Shown in pieces: positions 12,901 to 24,337 of a DNA stretch of 64,000 nt. The stretch's first letter is position 1. Each line of letters opens with the position of its first letter. The DNA comes from Ashinkailepas kermadecensis (lineage: Eukaryota; Arthropoda; Thecostraca; Neolepadidae), in assembly GCA_034440615.1 (NCBI GenBank), contig JAOTOM010005097.1, positions 740,001 to 804,000 on the forward strand, in the 5' to 3' direction. A model generated the notes under the pieces. That model was not told where the DNA came from. It saw only the letters and a program-made list of their open reading frames with translations, and did not search any database. The position numbers and the translations under genes are program-made.

Positions 12901-15900
12901 CACCTCTGCCAAACCCGCTCCCTGTACGACACCCACTGCCACCTCTGCCAAACCCCCTCCATGTGCAGCACGCACGGACACCTCTGCCAAACCTCCTCCC
13001 TGTACGGCACGCACGGCCACCTCTACCAAACCCACTCCCTGTACGACACCCACTGCCACCTCTGCCAAACCCCCTCCATGTGCAGCACGCACGGCCACCT
13101 CTGCCAAACCTCCTCCCTGTACGACACCCACGGCCACCTCTTCCAAACCCGCTCTCTGTACGGCACACACGGCCACCTCTGCCAAACCCGCTCCCTGTAC
13201 GGCACCCACGGCCGCCTCTGCCAAACCCGCTCCCTGTACGACACCCACTGCCACCTCTACCAAACCCGCTCCCTGTGCAGCACGCACGGCCACCTCTGCC
13301 AAACCTCCTCCCTGTACGACACCCACGGCCACCTCTGCCAAACCCGCTCCCTGTACGACACCCACGGCCACCTCTTCCAAACCCGCTCTCTGTACGGCAC
13401 ACACGGCCACCTCTGCCAAACCTCCTCCCTGTACGACACCCACTGCCACCTCTGCCAAACCCGCTCCCTGTGCAGCACGCACGGCCACCTCTGCCAAACC
13501 TCCTCCCTGTACGACACCCACGGCCACCTCTTCCAAACCCGCTCTCTGTACGGCACACACGGCCACCTCTTCCAAACCCGCTCTCTGTACGGCACACACG
13601 GCCACCTCTGCCAAACCCGCTCCCTGTGCAGCACGCACGAACAACATCGTGCACTTAAAACAGCAAATGAGACATGGCAAATGACGCCAAAAGGATCAAG
13701 CATAACACAACAGCTGGACGCTATACCGACGGCAATCGCTCAACTGGTCCAAAGCCGAGCCTATAAATATATGCTATAAACAGGTGTGATACCACATCTA
13801 GCGCAGTGACACTGGCAAGTCGGCTCTGACGCGAGGCACAGTCGTACATACCCAGGTGGCTTTTATAGTGAGACTGCAGAGACGACAGGGCCGTGAAACG
13901 CTGCGGCGGGTAGCAGATGCGACACACGTAGTTGTTGCACATGCTCTGCTTGACGCGCATCTCGCTGAGCGCCTCGCGCGCCTTCTGCTTGTCCTCCTCC
14001 GACTGGCTGATGAACTTGGCCAGGCCCTTGGGCTTGCGCTGGTGTTTGTACTCGTCGCGCTCGACGACGCGCGTGTAGCGGCGCAGTCCGCTCACGGTGG
14101 TGGCGCCCGAGTGGATGACGATCGGCAGCCGGGCCGGCAGCACCACGCCGTCGGCGGGCATCGGCGTCAGCGAGGCCATCTCGCGCGACGCTCCGCCGCC
14201 GCTGCGCACCACGTGCTCGGCGCCCACCGCCGGCACGTCGGCCGGCGGCGCCAGCTGGTGGGAGTCGCTCACCGGCGGCGGCGTACCGCCCGCGGCCACC
14301 GCCGGCTCCGGCTCCCGCTCCCGCTCCCGCTCTCGCTCCGGCTCCGGCTCCGGCTCCGCCGGCCCGTGCACGGTGCGGCCGTCGGCCGGCGCTGGCCTCT
14401 CAGCCGGCGGCGCCGCCGGCCGCCGGCACGAGCCGCGCGCGTAGTCGTGCTCGCGCAGGCCGTGGCGCAGGCCGTGGCCGCGGCGCCGCCGGCGGCCGCG
14501 GTCCGGCTGCGGTGCGCCGACAGCCGGCCGCTGGCTGCTCGATGTCGGGCCGGGCCGGACCTCCGGCGGCGGAGAAGGCGCCGATGGAGGCTGCCTGCAC
14601 GGCCCGGCCGACTTCTTGACGGATCGCACGTCTGGCGAGCGGCGAGCCAGCGGCACGGTCGTCTCGGCGGTGAACTTGATACGGCCGGCTGAGGGCACGG
14701 CGAAACACTGTCGACGCCACACAACTGCCCGACATCTCACCCGCGCGTCATCACCGAGAAACCACACAACTGCCCGACATCTCACCCGCGCGTCATCACC
14801 GAGAAACCACACAACTGCCAGACACCTCACCCACGTATCATCACCGAGAAACCACACAACTGCTCGACACCTTACCCGCGCGTCATCACCGAGAAACCAC
14901 ACAACTACTCGACACCTTACCCGCGCATCATCACCGAGAAACCACACAACTGCTCGACACCTCACCGGCGCATCATCACCGAGAAACCACACAACTGCTC
15001 GACACCTCACCGGCGCATCATCACCGAGAAACCACACAACTACTCGACACCTTACCCGCGCATCATCACCGAGAAACCACACAACTGCTCGACACCTCAC
15101 CGGCGCATCATCACCGAGAAACCACACAACTACTCGACACCTTACCCGCGCATCATCACCGAGAAACCACACAACTGCTCGACACCTCACCGGCGCATCA
15201 TCACCGAGAAACCACACAACTGCCCGGCACCTCACCGGCGCACCATCACCGAGAACAGCGAGCACGTCCAACAGCCAACATACCGTCATCCGCCTGGCAG
15301 AGCTGGAGTAAGGTAATCCCCGAAAGGCCATGCAATTAGTATCGGGAAGACGCTCCTCTGCTATTGTAGCAAATTAGGGTTACACTTAGGGTCCTGGCTT
15401 TCCGGCAGTGACCAGAATTTCCTGCTCGTACGTAGCATCAGCCGATGGCATAGCTGGTAAACTGCATGTGCACATAACAAGCAAGTGCATCATGCTCATT
15501 TTAGTCTCCGTACACTAAGGGACAGAGTACGGATTTGGAAACGTTGCGGCTGGAGCGCTAACTTCCACGGCTACAACACTAACTTCTCTGCAGCTTAAAG
15601 CGTGCATTACACCATGCAGCAGCATTTGGGAAATGCACGCTCTGGAACTTGTAACGGCACATTTGGTGATGACCTCGGACCAGAGTTGGAAACACGTCCT
15701 CGTCATTGATGTGTCATCCAGAACGCTACCCTCTCCGGGAAATTGAGCAGCTTTTGTCAAAGATGAATCGATTTGTTTTACAATTCCACAACTGTTCGAT
15801 AAACATACCCGAAAGTAACTGGAAAGTAAAAAAGTTTGGTCAGGAACATATCAATATCCTCTTCAACCTGGAATGTTCCAAAATGCTCCTCTCAAAATCC

Positions 15901-18713
15901 ATTATCCACAACATAAATCAAGCCCTGCCTCCGACACATGCCACAATTGTTGAATTCACATGCTGCGACACATCCGGTGGTACCTTCAGTCCGCGCGTGA
16001 TCCAGCGGGGGATGCGCCCACGGGCGTTTGGATCGGCCTCCAGGATCAGGGGGACCAGAGGTATCCGGCGCAGGAGAAGTCTGGGATCGAGATGGCCAGG
16101 ACTGGAAAACGAACACACTGAACGCCGAACACCTTTTAAGACGGCACACCGAACTCCGCTTACGTAGATCATATGCGACAAATTGTAGCGCGAACGTACG
16201 TCGCCAGTCATCCCACTTAGAAAAAATGCCACTGAAGGCCATTGCACAACTACATCCCATGTAGAATGCAACATGCAATGGGGAAATAATAGCATGGCAT
16301 TCCGAGTAATCCCCAATAAAACAACTAATCAGCTGAAATCATTTCCACGCTTTGCATACTTACTGTTTTGCGAGACCAGTTGCTTCAGATGGATGTGCAG
16401 ATGTTCTTTGATATCGTGCAGTGACTTCGCTTCACTGCCAAAGCTTGTAGCCTCGTGTTGACACGAGGAAGGCACAAGAAAGCAGGTGTACTTGAAAAGC
16501 CGGCGGAGTTCATTGGACTCGAAACGTGTGAAATACTTTACCAGTTGCTTGCTGTTGAGCTTCACTATTTCGTCCAAGTCCAAAACCCTGTTCGATGGCT
16601 TTTTCGAGCTCTGGGAACGTGCAGATGTAACCAATACATTACACTTTCTAGAGCCATGAATAAAATGGTTACCAGAACAAGAAATGCACACAGCAGCTTC
16701 ATTAAAAGAAACGAGCATGTGGCTCAAATAACTCCAAACATGACAAATGAATCATAAATCGCACGGGGAACGGCTAGCTGGCCGACTGCTAGCACATGCA
16801 TCATGAACAAAAATAAACATACAGAGCGGAACAAAAACAGAGGTTGATGAAAACAAAACTAGAACAGCAAAATTATGTGCATAATCAATACACAACCATC
16901 GGCATTTGTCCACTATCTCCTACCAATGCATCATATCAGCAGGCATGCCATTGGCTTTCAAAACATGGAAACAAATCAAGTGTTGCCAGATATAAAACGC
17001 GAACTGAAAACGCAAACAGGCAGTCACGAATACAAGCATGGAGCAGACCTTTACCATTTACAGGTTTCCATCAGTTCGACCGAACCTCACTATCGTGTTA
17101 CTTGCCCGCACAACTTCCGACTACACATTACATATGCCTTGCAGCCTTTGGATACCAAGCTTAATTGACAGCAAACATAGCGTATCACACGGATGTTGCC
17201 TTGTCACCGGGCTGCCGACGGAAGCCAATTTGACGTGATCAAGAACGAGCCGGGCGTCAAGGAAGAGCCGGTCGGGAGCCGGGGACGTGCTCTTCTCTGT
17301 GGTTATTGGCTTTATGACGCGCCAACCAATGAGACAAACAACGTCACCAACCTCTCACGTCGATTGGTCGTGGGTGGACTCGGTGATGCCGCCGGTTGCG
17401 AGATTCGAACCCACAATCTTGCATTAAGAGTCCAACACTCTACCGACTGAGCCACCGCGGCGCCTTTTATTGAAGCTCAAACACACATTTTTCCCTATTG
17501 TTTTCCTGCTTTGCTCTCATTCAGGTGATAGCATAAGAGTTTCCACTTTGTGAACTTATGATACCCACGTCAGGTTTGACGCCATAGTAAAATGATAGAG
17601 ACAAAGGTAAAATGTAGGACCCTAACAAAATGATCAGACAAATCTTGTTCTGTTCATCTCACCTGTATGCCCTGTCCAGCCCTCTGGAATGATGAATAAA
17701 AGGAAGGGTAATGGCTTACATGCAACATAACAACACAAAGTATGTGCATCTCTTTCTAGTCCGTGCATAACAAAATTACCACTACTATGCTCACTGCATT
17801 TCATGAATCTCTCTTTTACATGAACTCTCACATTTAGATGAATAATTCATATACCTGTAATTATTTGTTTCGTAGTATATCAAACAAGATGGGAGATGCA
17901 GTCAACAAAGCATGGTCATCGAAAAAGATCGTATAATTCCGACAAGAACTGATGAAATTTGATGCTCACATAAAGCACAATGCCAGTGTAGCTCATTAGG
18001 TGGAGGGTTGCCAAAATGCTGGGGTAAACTGGTCAATACCAGAGACCTGGCAAAAACATTTGCTATCAAGACACTTTCATCTGGTGAAGATCATGACAGG
18101 ATCGTGATTCTGGATCTAGAGGATCTCCAGATCTCAGATCTCAGATCTACAGATCTTTGCCAGCCCATAGCGGTCTGGTGCTGAGCTAACAGTTTCTGCC
18201 AGTAAATTATTTTTACCAGCTACTTTTACTTACTACCATCAGATTGCTTTTATAATCAAGAGGGCCTTGATAAATCCTGAGGAATCACAATCACAACTCA
18301 AGCCTAGTCAGCCTGATGTAATAGCAATATACAAATGATTAATGAGCTTAGATAACGTACATCACACAGTTGACAATAGTTCGGTGAAGCCATGGAAGGT
18401 ATTAATTAATTTTGGACTTTGTTCAAGTGTAGATGTCAAATATTGTTCAGCCACCAAGAAACCCCACACCACCACTAGATCCGAGCTTGTCCGTCGGTCT
18501 TCTCTTTGCCCGGACAATCAGCCAGGGAATGGGATCTCCTCGACTCGGGGCAACAATAACCGGCGAGACTTGTCGACGCACACATGCACATACCTTCGCA
18601 CTGGGAGTGCAGGCATCATTGGTAAGCAGCTGGGCGATAGCGGCATCGCCGGGCGCCAGCGCTACCTCACACAACAGGTCTAACGATGATTTCGGCGCCA
18701 ATCTCAGAACCAT
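9592..18713 (-). CDS. C2H2 zinc-finger protein, six coding exons, 641 residues
   Basis: Coding exons, 5' to 3' on the minus strand, are 18713-18594, 16610-16364, 14688-13852, 12597-12393, 10508-10359 and 9958-9592. All junctions are GT/AG with matching phase (0, 1, 1, 2, 2), and the total is 1926 nt including TGA or TAG. Residues 1-122 carry an unusual Cys/His segment (TCFLVPSSC...HLHIHL). About 123-370 are low complexity, rich in Pro, Arg and Glu. About 380-500 hold four classic C2H2 fingers: CRIC..HYKSH, CTLC..HMLIH, CDSC..HLRRH and CSEC..HLESKH. The linker after finger three is HTGETPY. The tail is polyproline and ends [10 protein letters not shown] sequence-specific nuclear DNA-binding role is the family expectation; the orthologue is not recognised. 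The start ATG at 18713 has a strong context (GCCATGG), with the frame open four codons upstream within the exon. Confidence 0.88.
9700..9745 (-). repeat. Trinucleotide (GGC/GGT)n coding for polyproline
   Basis: A GGC/GGT run on the plus strand, inside the last exon of the zinc-finger gene. It encodes a proline stretch and is a likely length-polymorphic coding microsatellite. Confidence 0.8.
10359..10508 (-). CDS. Zinc-finger gene, coding exon 5
   Basis: It completes finger four ([18 protein letters not shown]), whose first cysteine pair is in exon 4. It continues [19 protein letters not shown] and an Arg-rich end. The donor is CAG-GTCAGT. Confidence 0.9.
10518..11700. other. Intron 4 of the zinc-finger gene, non-repetitive part
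   Basis: AT-rich sequence with a short (CAC)n run at about 10635-10652. I see no exon with acceptable splice sites on either strand in this stretch. Confidence 0.45.
11705..12116 (-). repeat. 82-bp minisatellite, five copies, containing a splice-donor copy
   Basis: There are five nearly identical units. On the minus strand each contains TGCGGCCAGGGGTGAGTG, which equals the last bases of coding exon 4 plus its donor. Each also contains a second donor-like TAGGTGAGTT. The array lies in intron 4, directly downstream of the 88-bp array. Confidence 0.92.
12117..12468 (-). repeat. 88-bp tandem repeat, four copies of an exon end plus its 5' splice site
   Basis: Copies start at about 12117, 12205, 12293 and 12381 and are essentially identical. 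Each carries the 3' part of coding exon 4 ([20 protein letters not shown]) and the donor GTGAGTG. Only the copy at 12381-12468 is joined to the rest of the exon. Reading through its donor meets TGA in frame. Confidence 0.93.
12393..12597 (-). CDS. Zinc-finger gene, coding exon 4
   Basis: The acceptor is CCGTTGCAG and the donor CAGGG-GTGAGT. It encodes fingers two and three and the first half of finger four (CTLC, CDSC, CSEC). Its last 76 bases belong to the 88-bp tandem repeat. Incoming phase is 1 and outgoing phase 2, as required by both neighbours. Confidence 0.92.
12640..13640. repeat. 39-bp minisatellite, about 25 copies
   Basis: Units resemble CACCTCTGCCAAACCCGCTC followed by CCTGTACGGCACCCACGGC. 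Because 39 is a multiple of three and no unit has a stop in several frames, all six frames show long repetitive open stretches. The array sits in intron 3 of the zinc-finger gene, 40 bases upstream of the exon 4 acceptor. There are no splice sites supporting a coding role. Confidence 0.95.
13852..14688 (-). CDS. Zinc-finger gene, coding exon 3
   Basis: The acceptor is GTGCCCTCAG and the donor CTGG-GTATGT. It is a long exon that begins [20 protein letters not shown] and continues with a Pro/Arg/Gly-rich region and an (E/R/P)n run ([16 protein letters not shown]). It then has a better-conserved-looking stretch ([38 protein letters not shown]) and finger one ([15 protein letters not shown]). Confidence 0.9.
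14714..15258. repeat. 45-bp minisatellite, about 12 copies
   Basis: The unit contains GAGAAACCACACAACTG and CGACACCTCACCGGCGCATC. Two sub-variants (CTGCTCGACACCTCACC and CTACTCGACACCTTACC) alternate in the distal half, giving a 90-bp higher-order step. On the minus strand each unit contains a GGTGAG core. It starts about 25 bases upstream of the exon 3 acceptor of the zinc-finger gene. Confidence 0.93.
15265..16363. other. Intron 2 of the zinc-finger gene
   Basis: Mostly AT-rich with one GC-rich patch at about 15970-16120. On both strands that patch reads as charged, protein-like sequence but lacks good flanking splice sites. It may be a decayed element. No gene is called. Confidence 0.4.
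16364..16610 (-). CDS. Zinc-finger gene, coding exon 2
   Basis: The acceptor is CACGTTCCCAG and the donor AACA-GTAAGT. It encodes 82 codons: [29 protein letters not shown], then [12 protein letters not shown] and [12 protein letters not shown]. The two Cys and later His residues suggest an atypical zinc-binding unit. Confidence 0.9.
16611..17300. other. Intron 1 of the zinc-finger gene, proximal part
   Basis: AT-rich with no recognised feature; apparent short reading frames have no supporting sites. Confidence 0.4.
17301..17464 (-). mobile_element. tRNA-derived SINE, Lys-type head
   Basis: On the minus strand it begins with a tRNA-like head: box A GTGGCTCAGTCGG, anticodon region ACTCTTAATG as in tRNA-Lys(CTT), box B GGTTCGAATCT. 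The shared body follows (ACCAATCGACGTGAGAGG and GTCATAAAGCCAATAACC). No clear target duplication is seen. Confidence 0.8.
17998..18210 (+). repeat. Dispersed repeat family, copy A
   Basis: Shares with 42465-42650, same orientation, blocks such as CTGGCAAAAACATTTGCT, TCAAGACA and TGCCAGTAAAT. It contains a local AGATCTCAGATCT multiplication. Probably a non-autonomous element; the family is unknown. Confidence 0.6.
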
Positions 18714-18727
18714 GGCAGACTCAACAA
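18594..18727 (-). CDS. Zinc-finger gene, coding exon 1
   Basis: The acceptor is TTGTCTTTCAG and the donor GAAG-GTATGT. The exon begins 14 bases before the start codon (18713-18711, GCCATGG context). It encodes [20 protein letters not shown] and ends TPSAK in phase 0, as exon 2 requires. The plus strand of the same DNA is also open but has weaker flanking sites. Confidence 0.82.
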
Positions 18728-19230
18728 CTGAAAGACAAAACAATATTCTAAACGCTCAACCAACCAAACAGTGCAGTGCCTGCATGGCTCCTTCAATCGA
18801 CCACATAAGCAGGTGAAAGTCACAACATGTGCAAGGCAGTGAAATGATGATGCTGACAACAAAACATTCTGAATAAAGGCTGAAAAGGCATGCAGCTCAT
18901 TATGATCAATCAGCAGCACATAGAGACTCAACAATGGGAGGCATATGATCACACTAAGCCACAGAGTTAGCAGGATGCACGAATGGATGCATCGGTGCAT
19001 GAATGAAAACGTCGTGCCAAACCTTGCTAGCCACGGTGCTGGTTGCTGCTGCCACCATGCTGGTGAGAGGGCCAGGTCAACCAACGATTCATCATAATGC
19101 TAGAAGGGGACACATTCTCGCAGCTAGCTGTGCTTCACACCACTGCAACTGTGCTCAATAAATAACACCCTTTGCATGTAGTGACCAAACCAAACACTTG
19201 GCTTGGAAGGATGGGCAGGATTGGCTGGTT
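18728..19230. other. Intron of the zinc-finger gene
   Basis: No feature recognised between the first coding exon and the next SINE. Confidence 0.4.
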
Positions 19231-19386
19231 GGTTATTGGCTTTACGACACGTCGACCGTTTAGTCATATAGCGTCGCCAATCTCTCACGCCGATTGGTCG
19301 CGGACGAAGAGTAGCGACAGGTGAGACTCGAACCCACAACCTTTCGATTGTGAGACGAGCATCTAACCCCTAGACCACTCGTCCCC
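19231..19386 (-). mobile_element. tRNA-derived SINE, Val-type head
   Basis: Minus strand: GGGGACGAGTGGTCTAGGGG, anticodon region GTCTCACAATC as in tRNA-Val(CAC), box B GGTTCGAGTCTC. The same body as the Lys-type copies follows (ACCAATCGGCGTGAGAG, TGTCGTAAAGCCAATAACC). Confidence 0.85.
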
Positions 19387-19399
19387 GTTGGATGAGGTC

Positions 19400-21690
19400 A
19401 GTTAGGCAAGGTTGAGGTGGGTAATATGATTCATCATGGGTGACCTTGACCTGGTCTTGTCTACACCATGGTGGCACATTGGCCTGGCTGTCCACCTTCC
19501 ATGATGGTGGGTGGACAGGTCAATATACATGAAGCCCTCCATGAAGGCTCAGCATCACTAGCCATCTTATTTTCAGATATTTTATGGAGCTAGTAGTGCA
19601 CATCCCATCCAATGTGTGAGATAAGCCATTATTGTCCTCTATGGGATATCTATTATGTCTGCTATTTACTAGCCATGGGAACACAATGTGGTATACCTAG
19701 TTTCCTTATAACTCAGGACATAGCATTGGTTAGGGTGCTTCAGTATATATTTGTATGTTATAGCATCTTTCCTTGAAGGCCAGATAGCCCCTGTGGCTCC
19801 AATTGAGCCATGACACATTTAACACTTAAGTGAGCCACTGCAAAGGTTCATCACTCATCTACTCCAGGCAAAGAGTGGATGAAACAAAATTTGATGAGCA
19901 AATTTAACCAGCAACAAAAATATAGCAGCAACAGCTAAATAAGACTTCACAAATATGATGCAAATCAAACCTTATTTCACAATGCATTCCCCATGCAGCT
20001 GTAAATTGGTGATGTCTACTGGAGCATCATCCTATGCTTCCAGGCTGGCACTGAAAATATCTTGTATCAAGTCATTAGACGCAGCACATTCAGTGAATAC
20101 TCCAAACCCACTCCAGTGCCTCTTCCTCTCAGAGGAAGGGGAATTGCATTTAGCATGCTTGAGTAGCCCTCCCCAGCTCAACAAATCCTCAGCTGAATGC
20201 ACCCTTCCAGGGACTTTCATGCCATCCATGAAAACTTGTCATTTTTAAAACCTCAGCCTAATATTTTACTTTCAGAAACATTATAAAAAGACAATTCCTG
20301 AATGTGATTAAACAATCTAACCATTCATTCCCATGGAAAATGTGACAGATTCAGACATTTTTTAAAGTAATATTGTTCTGAAAATAGATGCTAGGCACAC
20401 AAAGGCTATGTTTTAAAAAAGGTCAGGTCGGGCTACATTATTGGCACAGTAGTTTGTTGTCAACCGAGAGTACATTTTTTGTCAGAATTAATTACCTGGA
20501 TAGGTACCTACCTACTTGAAAATAGTAGTGTATGCCGTGATGATTACGATTATAGGAAAAACCAGAAGTTGCCAGAATCAGCAAGTTGAATTTTACTTGG
20601 GATATTCTACCTGGGAAAACAGGCAGTAATTGTGTTGTTCCTAGGAGTGAGCTACCAAGTTGTTAGCATGTTAATGCTGGGCACAATTTGCATACATTTT
20701 CTTCTAAAAAATACCCTACTTACCACATGTGACATTTGGCTCTCTCACTAATACATTGGTATTCACATAGAAGCCCCTGAGCACACATTGGGGAAAATGC
20801 ATGGACTAGACTTGTTGAAGCTTACCTAACAACTTCTTCCTCTACAAATTCTTTGGGAAATCATATATACAGAAGGTGTTAACTATTTTAAATACCACAA
20901 CTTAATATTCAGACTGCAATGAATGGCACTTTCGATGTCTCATCTGTGTGGGGCAGGCAGCCAGTGGCAAGGCAATTAGTGCAGGCAGGCTCATAATCCA
21001 TGAGCAACTTCACCTCACACACAACTTCAAAAATCAAAGAAGAAATCACAGTTGGAGAAAACCATGAAAACAAACAGTGCATATTTGTTTCAGTTGATAG
21101 CTGTGAAATTGGTTTCCCATTAAAAAAATATGCTGCTGCAAAATTCATTTTGGCCATCCCCAGTATTTTAATAGCCATGGGTGTCGCATGTGGTTAGAAA
21201 GTGGGGTGGAAAGTGAGGAAATTTGCTGATGCTTTAATGATGTGGCATGTGCATTTTTGCATTGATTCCATTTCCATGTTAAAAAAAGTATTTATGTAGA
21301 AAATGCACTTGGCTTAGGCCTCTTGATTTTGCTACCTGTGTTTTTGCATTTGGTACGTGCACCTGTTTGATCTCCCTGGTGCAGATTGTTTTTCTGTACA
21401 GATACCTTGCCACTGGTGCATCTCATCAAACTGTTCACCATACTTTGCAGTCTGGCTTAGCATTGACACAGTGGATGATGCATATTCCTTTGGTGACATG
21501 ATATTACGTGATCCAACATCAGGTTTTTGGCAATCCAACATCAGCAGGTTTTCAGCAATCAAACATCAGTAGGGTAGGTTAGGATTGCTCTTTTTATTTT
21601 GCGACTTTGCAATATTCTTCACTATATATTACTCATCCAAAACCCCATATTCTGGCACACACCTGTCCATACATTGTTGGAAATCCATAC
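19400..21690. other. AT-rich intronic or intergenic DNA, no gene called
   Basis: Open stretches at 20032-20229 and 20909-21178 on the minus strand, and at 21000-21197 on the plus strand, read somewhat protein-like. They have no matching splice sites or family motif and could be remnants of an unknown element. Otherwise nothing is seen. Confidence 0.35.
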
Positions 21691-21743
21691 ATCCATACAT
21701 CTCTATATTCAATACCTGTATTCAATCTCTATATTCTCTTTCA

Positions 21744-21902
21744 TATGGTGGTTATTGGTTTTACGACACGTCAACAGTTGAGTCATGTAGCGTCGCCAAT
21801 CTCTCACGCCGATTGGTCGCGGGCAGAGTAGCGACAGGTGAGACTCGAACCCACAACCTTTCGATTGTGAGACGAGCATCTTACCCCCAGACCACTCGTC
21901 CC
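21744..21902 (-). mobile_element. tRNA-derived SINE, Val-type head, with perfect 17-bp target duplication
   Basis: The same family and head type as 19231-19386. It is flanked by CTCTATATTCTCTTTCA at 21727-21743 and again at 21903-21919. The duplication is perfect, so insertion is recent relative to the other copies and target-primed. Confidence 0.93.
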
Positions 21903-22170
21903 CTCTATATTCTCTTTCAGAAATCTCGACTGACAACATATTAGCAGATGTAGTGGCTACTCTAAGCAAACAAATTCTGCTTAAGGTACACTTTCCAGTT
22001 CCTGTGTCTTGCCCTGTCTATCTGATAACCATATTTTTCTTTAATCTAGGGGACTGGCATACCTGCAGATATGGGCTCCCCTTGATTGGGCATGGAACTC
22101 ACCTCTGGGTGAGTGATGCTTGAGTAGGTATTTTGGGGAGCCAACCAGGTGAGAGAACCAGGTGAGAGAG
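21903..22170 (+). repeat. Direct repeat block, left copy, containing a decayed exon-like segment
   Basis: About 85-90% similar to 24338-24592. It includes TAATCTAGGGGACTGGCATA and a GTGAGT donor at 22109. Relative to the right copy it has several C-to-T or G-to-A changes and a one-base indel in the exon-like part. Confidence 0.85.
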
Positions 22171-22544
22171 AGAGGTAATAGCATTCAACTGAATTGTTAA
22201 AAAATTGAAATGTCTTTCTGACATATTTGTATGTTATTTGAATGAATTAAATGTTCTTTTCCTGGTCAGCTGACTAGCTACTTTCTGAAATATAAGTAGG
22301 TAGGGGAAGAGGGGGTATCTGAACACATTGTTTCCTGAACACCTACCTTTGGTTGTCTCCCACATCATGTTCAGTGCATAAATAACAAAAAGATGGTGGT
22401 ATTCATAAATGATGGACCTGTCTCTACCAAAATATGAAAGTCTGATCGCATAATTCTACCTATTCTTTGTGTATGGAGGTTGCAAAGTTCACAGGAACCA
22501 TTTCAGGCTTCCAAGAGCAGTTGGCTTCAGGAAATCATAAGGAA

Positions 22545-24188
22545 GTGACTTTCAATTTTGTTTTGCAATTACACCATCTGCTGCAATTACACCATCACAA
22601 TCTACTGAAACAGTGCTGCAGAGTATCAAAATTACTGAAGCTGAGGTGCTCAGAATTTTGAGTCAGATTGATGGATCCTCCAGCATGGGCTCTGATGGGG
22701 TCCACCCTCAGTTAATTGTATCTTGCTGTGAGGAGCTTGTGAAACCATTTTTCATAATTTTTAACTCATCTCTTTCTACTGGAAGTCTTCCTGATAGTTG
22801 GAAAACTTCACAAGTTATTCCAATTTTTAAAAAAGGTTCAAGGCATGATCCACTAAATTATCGCCCGGTGAGTCTTACTTCCGTACCATGCAAAATTCTG
22901 GAACGTGTGATTGTTGAAAAGCTTACAGAATATTTGGAGGTCCATCATTTGCTGGACAAAGGACAATTTGGCTTCCGTCGGGGACGTTCTGTAGAGGATC
23001 AACTACTGCTAACATATGAGACTGTCTCTACATGGCTAGATGAGGGCTATATGGTGGATGTAATTTTCTTTGATTTTTCAAAGGCATTTGATGTTGTTAA
23101 TCATGTGCTGCTACTAACAAAACTGAGAGCTCTGGGAATTTCAGAGATAATCCTCACCTGGATCAAACATTTTATCTGTGGGAGGGAAATGATAGTGCTT
23201 GTCTCTGGCTCCTCAAGCAAACCAAAGAATGTTTTAAGTGGAGTACCTCAGGGCTCTGTACTAGGTCCTGTGTTATTCTTGATTTATGTGAATTATGTGC
23301 CTCATGGTATACACTCCCAGTTCAAGGTTTTTGCAGATGACCTAAAAATATACATGAAACTGAAGTACAAATCTGTCACAGACCTGCTGGCTGGCATTTC
23401 ACAGGGTCAAAAGGACATTGATACACTGGTTAGTACTGCCAAGTCATGGGGACTAGCAATGAACTCCAAAAAATGTGCAGTTCTCAAAGCACACCGTGGG
23501 TCATATGACTGGAAAAAATCTTGGCCCTTATGCACATTATTACCTAGATGGATTTCAGGTAAGCTTTGTTGAGATGCATACTGACCTAGGTATCACAGTA
23601 GATAAAAACTTGCGTTTCCATCAACACATTGCTGGTATAGTACAGAAAGCTGGAAGTCTGGCCAGCAACCTACTAAGTTCTACTTTATGTCGTTCTCCTG
23701 AATTTATGAAAACCCTATACATTACTCATGTCAGGCCTCTTTTGGAGTTTGCATCGTGTGTGTGGAATACAGGTTACGTAGGTGATTTGAGGCGACTAGA
23801 ATCAGTACAGAGAAGGTGGACACGAAACATAGAGGGGATGGAAGGTCTGGATTATGGTGCCAGATTACGGAAACTAGGTCTGTACTCAGTGAAAGGTAGA
23901 TTGATTCGAGCAGACATTATCAAATGTTGGAAGATTTTTCATGGTCATTCTGCCATTAAGATCCCTGACATGTTTGTGCTGGCACCATTGGTGAACACAC
24001 GTGGACACTCACTGAAATTGGCTCACAGGCGTGCATCAGTGGATTGTAGGAAGATATTTTTTAGCCTCAGATGTTGTGCCACTTGGAACTCATTGCCTGA
24101 TGATGTTGTAACCTTAACGGACCTGGGTGCATTTAAAGTTGCATTGCACTCAAATCTCTGCACATTGTTGCATGAATATATTGAATAG
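22545..24188 (+). pseudogene. Non-LTR retrotransposon reverse transcriptase, 5'-truncated and frameshifted
   Basis: Two overlapping frames (to 23572, then from about 23475 to 24188) together make one reverse-transcriptase region. The pre-RT segment is ITEAEVLRILSQIDG..GSDGVHP, followed by LNYRPVSLTSVPCKILERVI, GFRRGRSVEDQLL, FDFSKAFDVVNH, SGVPQGSVLGPVLFLIYVN and the catalytic FADDLKIY. A C-terminal part carries TDLGITVDKNLRFHQHI and RRLESVQRRWTRNIEGMEGL. This is the pattern of L2/CR1/Jockey-type elements. No endonuclease domain is present, so the copy is 5'-truncated. A frameshift lies at about 23475-23560. The catalytic aspartates are intact but the copy cannot encode the whole protein. Confidence 0.92.
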
Positions 24189-24337
24189 ATTAACCATGAT
24201 AATATACTAATCAAACATGACGAGTAGCTTAACTTCTCTATATTCAGAATATAGAGATCTCTATATATCTACATTCAATCTCTGTATTAAATCTTTATAT
24301 TCAATCTCTGTATTCAATCTCTGTATTTAATCTCTAT

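Noticed and set aside
12576..13779. Reading frames of up to 460 codons on both strands over the 39-bp array
   Set aside because: The unit length is a multiple of three and lacks stops, so all frames open together. The zinc-finger gene splices across it.
18433..18690. Plus-strand exon ([20 protein letters not shown]...)
   Set aside because: The opposite strand has a much better acceptor and donor, and its phase matches the next exon of the zinc-finger gene.
20909..21197. A small gene on either strand
   Set aside because: Both strands are open for 65-90 codons in AT-rich DNA, with neither motif nor splice support to choose between them.
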